Positions 60,948 through 64,000 of a DNA stretch of 64,000 bases are shown here, in pieces. The stretch's first letter is position 1. Each line of letters begins with the position of its first letter. Under the pieces are notes generated by a model. It had not been told where the DNA came from, did no database searches, and saw only the letters and a program-made list of their open reading frames with translations. The translations under genes and the position numbers were made by a program. The stretch is taken from positions 62,001-126,000 of the forward strand of contig NZ_CAMYBV010000002.1 in NCBI RefSeq assembly GCF_947254095.1, given 5' to 3'. The DNA comes from an uncultured Mobiluncus sp. Lineage in GTDB: Bacteria; Actinomycetota; Actinomycetes; Actinomycetales; Actinomycetaceae.

Positions 60948-62426
60948 GTGATGCGTTTACGCAGTTTTGTGGCTGGGGCGGTTTCGCTGGTGTTGGTGGG
61001 TTCCTTGTCTGTGGGAGCCTATGGCTTGTGCCGGAATTTGGAAAAAGGCCGGATTTATGGTGCAAATCGGGTGGAGACTTCGATTGCGATAACGAAAGCG
61101 GCTTTCCCGGGTCAGGCGCAGAGTGTGTATTTGGCGCGGATGGATGTGTTTGCTGATGCTCTGGCTGGTGGGGCTTTGATGGATGGTCCGGTGTTGTTGG
61201 TGCCACGTGATGGTCAAGTGCCTGGGAATGTAGCGGTGGAGATTAAGCGTTTGAATCCGAAGCGGGTCGTGGCTTTGGGTGGTCCGGCGTCGGTGTCGGA
61301 GCAGATGCTGGCCTCAGCGGCTGGTGGTCGTGAGACTGGGCGTCTGGGTGGCGCTGACCGGGTGGAGACTTCCATCAAGATTGCTACTAAACGGGCGGAG
61401 CAGGCTCCGGTAACGGAGGTGTATGTGGCTGATGGTAAGGGTGCTAGTGGTCAGGGTTCCCCAGATCCTTTGGCTGGTGGTTCGCTGACTAAGGGCGGGA
61501 TTTATATTTATATGCCGGGTTCTGAGTTGCGTTTGAAGCAGGCTATTGACCAGGTGAATGCGCCTAAGGTGATGGCTTTGGGTGGCCCGGCGTCGGTGTC
61601 GGAGCAGCATTTGTACGAGATGGCAGGTGACCGTGAGACTGGGCGTTTGTCGGGGGTGGATTGTTATGCGACGGCGAGTATTATTGCTCGGGCGGCTTTC
61701 CCGGAGGGTGCCGAGGTGGCGTATATAGCTAATAGCGAGAATTATGCTGATGCGGTGTCGGGTGGTTCCTTGAAAGATGGGCCGCTGCTACTGGTGCCGA
61801 GCTCGGGGGTGGTGCCGGAGTCAGTAAAGAACGCGGTTATCGGTTTGAGTGCTAAGAAGGTCGTGGCTCTGGGCGGCCCCGCAGCTATCTCTGAGGATGT
61901 CCTCGACCAGGCCGCGCTACGCAAGAACTGTGGAGTTGGTCTCAGAGTCACCCAAGACCAGGTTCGCCAAGCCCTCATCGACAAGATTAACGCTAATACT
62001 AGGGGATACGCGCCGGGCAAGCCCTTGAAGAAATACTCCCAGTGGCTAGAAACCAAAGCCCAGGGCATGTTCGACGATTCCTACTGGAGTGACGTCTATC
62101 CCTTGACTAAGTATTATGCGGATAATGCCTACAACCGAGCCTTCCAACGTCTAGCGGTACTTAGAGGTTCGAGTGGAGTTTGTGGGAAAGTTTTTGAAGG
62201 CTACGGTAGGATTGACACTTCAGACTGTTTCGATTCGGCTGCCTGCGTGATTGACCATATTCGCAATGCGGATATTTTCCTGCCCCACCGGGGACGTACC
62301 ACCTTAGATGGAAGTTGTGTGGATACTTTTGAGGGATCCTCGCTGGCGACGGATTCGAATACCGAGTATGGCATAGCGGTGGAAATCACCCCGAACCAGG
62401 TGCGCTACGCCTGGAAGGCGGAGTGA
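60948..62426 (+). CDS. Cell-wall-binding-repeat protein with unknown C-terminal domain
   Basis: A 492-residue exported protein: signal peptide (about 1-28), then three tandem cell-wall-binding-2 repeats (about 30-135, 140-235, 240-325). Each has the RVETSI or CYATAS motif and a VVALGGPASVSE-type end (ALGGPASVSEQ occurs twice). Residues 330-492 are an unrecognised domain with four or more cysteines (VCGKVFEGYGRIDTSDCFDS, SCVDTF) and a terminal YGIAVEITPNQVRYAWK. The repeats bind anionic cell-wall polymers, so the C-terminal domain is displayed at the surface. GTG 60948 has GGAAAGG; ATG 60951 is an alternative. Confidence 0.85.
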   Translation: MMRLRSFVAGAVSLVLVGSLSVGAYGLCRNLEKGRIYGANRVETSIAITKAAFPGQAQSVYLARMDVFADALAGGALMDGPVLLVPRDGQVPGNVAVEIKRLNPKRVVALGGPASVSEQMLASAAGGRETGRLGGADRVETSIKIATKRAEQAPVTEVYVADGKGASGQGSPDPLAGGSLTKGGIYIYMPGSELRLKQAIDQVNAPKVMALGGPASVSEQHLYEMAGDRETGRLSGVDCYATASIIARAAFPEGAEVAYIANSENYADAVSGGSLKDGPLLLVPSSGVVPESVKNAVIGLSAKKVVALGGPAAISEDVLDQAALRKNCGVGLRVTQDQVRQALIDKINANTRGYAPGKPLKKYSQWLETKAQGMFDDSYWSDVYPLTKYYADNAYNRAFQRLAVLRGSSGVCGKVFEGYGRIDTSDCFDSAACVIDHIRNADIFLPHRGRTTLDGSCVDTFEGSSLATDSNTEYGIAVEITPNQVRYAWKAE

Positions 62427-62471
62427 GGATCCCCACAGTCAGCGGCAAAAACGCTTGAGAACTGCTACGCC

Positions 62472-62510
62472 GGTGCCGGCCGATACTCACCCTGGGTGTC
62501 GGTCGGCACC
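62472..62510 (+). terminator. Terminator-like long hairpin
   Basis: GGTGCCGGCCGA (62472-62483) pairs with TCGGTCGGCACC (62499-62510), one G-U pair, with a CACCC/GGGTG inner stem. It lies between convergent genes and could end both. No strong T-run follows. Confidence 0.5.
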
Positions 62511-62585
62511 TCATGAACCTATCCCGGTACAATCACGTGGCTGAACCTAGCCTGGCGTGGTTATCGGGAGCGACCAGTCCCGCTG

Positions 62586-63830
62586 TCACGCGCCCAACAG
62601 TGCCAGGGGGATGACGTGAATCCCATCGCGACGGGTATAGGCCTCAGCGCCGGCGCTGATAACCGCGCAGCTGCGCAGTTGCGTGTCGAGTTTATCGCGC
62701 AGCCACAGCAGGTGACGGCAGTCATCGCTGGTGATGTCCGTTTTCAGTTTGACTTCGAAAGCGAGGGTGCGTTTACCTGCGCCGCGCAGTAGTAGATCGA
62801 TTTCGTGATCCCCGTTTTGGGTGCGCAAGTGATAGGCTCGCAGCCCGTGCACCTGACCCGCGACCCGCAGCGTCAAGACCGCCAAGGCCTCGAACAGGCG
62901 TGGTCCCATTACCGGGTCGTCGCGTAAAGCCTCGGCATCCAGATCCAGCAAGCTGGCCGCCAGGGCTGGATCCGCCAGCTGGTGTTTGGGGCTTTTCGCC
63001 AGGCGGGTTATCGGATTCGCGGTCAAATCCCAAGCCGGAACCGGGTCTAGGATCCAAATCCGGGTCAGGAAATCCCGATAAGCTAAGGCGGTGTTTTTTG
63101 CCGGCTTGTCGGCTTCACCCGGGGTTGCGGCTTTCAGGATTTCCCCATACCCGGTGGTGGTGGAACTCGCCGCCGCGTATGCCCGCATCCAGGCTTGCAG
63201 TCGCCCGGGGCTGCGCAGGTTATACCCGGCCTCAGGAGCATCACGATCCACAATCGCCTGGAGATATGCTCGCAATTGTTTGCTGCGATACGGTGCGGGC
63301 AGGGTGGTAATGCGGGGGAACCCGGAGGCGCAAATCGCCTCGGCGTAGTCCCCCCACTGCCAAGTGGTTGCCCCGCTTACTTTTTCTTGCGGGTTCATGA
63401 GTAGCTTGCCGAGATTGACTTGCACTTCGTGAACTCCCCGCTCGAATAGGCTCATGGGGTGCATCCGCAGGGTGGTGACCCGCCCCGCTCCGGTGTGTGT
63501 GCCCGAGGAATCCTTGATCAGCGCCGAGCCGGTCAGCAGGAACGAACCTGGGGCGTATTCGCGGTCTACTTCACGGCGCACCAGGTCGAATACCTCGGGC
63601 AGACGCTGCCATTCGTCGATTAGCACCGGGCGGGTGTCCGCTAGCAAACGCGAGGGCTGGGCTTCCAGGAGCGACTGTTGCCCGGGTGCGTCCAGTAACC
63701 ACGAGGTTTTGGCGTAACGCAGGGCGGTGGAGGTTTTACCCACCGCGCGTGGTCCTTGAATACAGATTGCCGGCAGGTGCGCCAGCATTCCCGGCAACAC
63801 CCCGTCCAGGGCACGTTCTAAATACTGCAT
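62586..63830 (-). CDS. AAA_14/DUF4143-family ATPase
   Basis: A 414-residue protein. P-loop GPRAVGKTSTALRYA (about residue 26) and Walker B PVLIDEWQRLPEV with arginine-rich and sensor (LLTGSA) motifs are clear. The C-terminal DUF4143 segment ends in a restriction-endonuclease-like pattern NGDHEIDLLLRGAGKRTLAF followed by EVKLKTD. These ATPases are usually orphans found in accessory regions, sometimes in several copies per genome, and their function is not established. Its upstream region carries 23-bp-spaced repeats that could be its operator. Confidence 0.85.
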   Translation of the reverse strand: MQYLERALDGVLPGMLAHLPAICIQGPRAVGKTSTALRYAKTSWLLDAPGQQSLLEAQPSRLLADTRPVLIDEWQRLPEVFDLVRREVDREYAPGSFLLTGSALIKDSSGTHTGAGRVTTLRMHPMSLFERGVHEVQVNLGKLLMNPQEKVSGATTWQWGDYAEAICASGFPRITTLPAPYRSKQLRAYLQAIVDRDAPEAGYNLRSPGRLQAWMRAYAAASSTTTGYGEILKAATPGEADKPAKNTALAYRDFLTRIWILDPVPAWDLTANPITRLAKSPKHQLADPALAASLLDLDAEALRDDPVMGPRLFEALAVLTLRVAGQVHGLRAYHLRTQNGDHEIDLLLRGAGKRTLAFEVKLKTDITSDDCRHLLWLRDKLDTQLRSCAVISAGAEAYTRRDGIHVIPLALLGA

Positions 63831-63847
63831 AAACCCTATGATATCAG

Positions 63848-63939
63848 GGATTGTGTGATTCTATTGACCAAATCGCATGGCAGATACTGACCTAATCGCA
63901 GATATTCTATTGGGTAAATCGCAGGTTTTTCTCTGGTTG
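63848..63939. repeat. Array of 23-bp-spaced repeats (iteron-like)
   Basis: The core AATCGCA occurs at 63871, 63894 and 63917, exactly 23 bases apart. A degenerate fourth unit (GGATTGT) starts at 63848. The core is followed by related tails, as in GATATTCTATTGGGTA (unit 3) and GTGATTCTATTGACCA (degenerate first unit). They lie just upstream of the ATPase start. Confidence 0.6.
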
Positions 63940-63968
63940 CAGGTTCATGAGGTGCTGGTCTGGAATAC

Positions 63969-64000
63969 ATGACAGAAGATTTGGGTGAGCGCTACCCGGC
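63969..64000 (+). CDS. Possible start of a gene cut by the window edge
   Basis: ATG at 63969 opens a frame reading MTEDLGERYP to the window end. The ribosome site (TGGA) is weak and the product is unknown. It is listed only because the repeats and the ATPase gene lie divergently upstream. Confidence 0.3.
   Translation, partial: MTEDLGERYP

Noticed and set aside
63840..63945. CRISPR array interpretation of the 23-bp repeats
   Set aside because: The conserved core is only seven bases, the intervening sequence is too short to be spacers, and no cas genes are nearby.

Overview
The window is a 64 kb stretch of a moderately high-G+C actinobacterial chromosome. It carries an HrdB/SigA-type sigma factor with a long lysine-rich N-terminus, WhiA, a PknL-like kinase beside an Rv2175c-like DNA-binding protein, a DUF3043 protein, class II DAHP synthase and PPi-type phosphofructokinase. 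Two chemoreceptor-like proteins point to a motile cell. Cytochrome bd and aspartase suit a microaerobic or anaerobic life. My best guess is family Actinomycetaceae, perhaps Mobiluncus; this is inferred from gene content and was not searched. Almost all genes are housekeeping and densely packed. I saw no rRNA, tRNA, insertion sequence or CRISPR array.

Layout. 1-1614: end of infC, rpmI, rplT and an rRNA methylase. 1664-4209: thiol peroxidase and a Pit phosphate transporter with a small membrane partner. 4442-5740: a secreted protein with a Ser/Thr-rich beta region resembling aerolysin/ETX-type pore formers. 6198-19156: rpmB, aspA, a degenerate DAK2/FakA-like protein, recG, an uncharacterised 820-residue membrane protein, rsmD, coaD, a coiled-coil protein, yceD, rnc and mutM. 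19169-27842: a NarL/DevR-type regulator facing a GAF histidine kinase that closes a cydA-cydB-cydD-cydC run. 28217-40976: RNase E/G, an ABC-F ATPase, rapZ-yvcK-whiA, uvrC, two tandem chemoreceptor-like proteins and a HAD phosphatase. 40973-51966: a second SpoU methylase, an unknown protein, pyrD, an aldo/keto reductase, DUF3043, an M20 dipeptidase, a possible glycerate kinase remnant, an A-type Fe-S carrier, twin FKBP lipoproteins, a pseudo-receiver and an acyltransferase. 52003-60381: PPi-PFK, DAHP synthase, pknL, an Rv2175c homologue, a polyprenyl synthase and the principal sigma factor. 60382-64000 is the only accessory-looking part: a structured non-coding region with a 34-bp perfect palindrome, a cell-wall-binding-repeat protein, a DUF4143-type ATPase and a short array of 23-bp-spaced repeats near the window edge.

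How the genes work together. The cyd genes with the kinase and regulator look like an oxygen- or redox-responsive respiratory module. pknL, the Rv2175c homologue, the prenyl synthase and DAHP synthase repeat a mycobacterial neighbourhood. The rapZ-yvcK-whiA trio is the conserved actinobacterial/firmicute cluster. No single locus is clearly a new system. The best candidates for a second look are the 4442-5740 secreted protein, the hairpin that would hide the DAHP synthase ribosome binding site, the degenerate FakA-like protein, and the 23-bp repeats.
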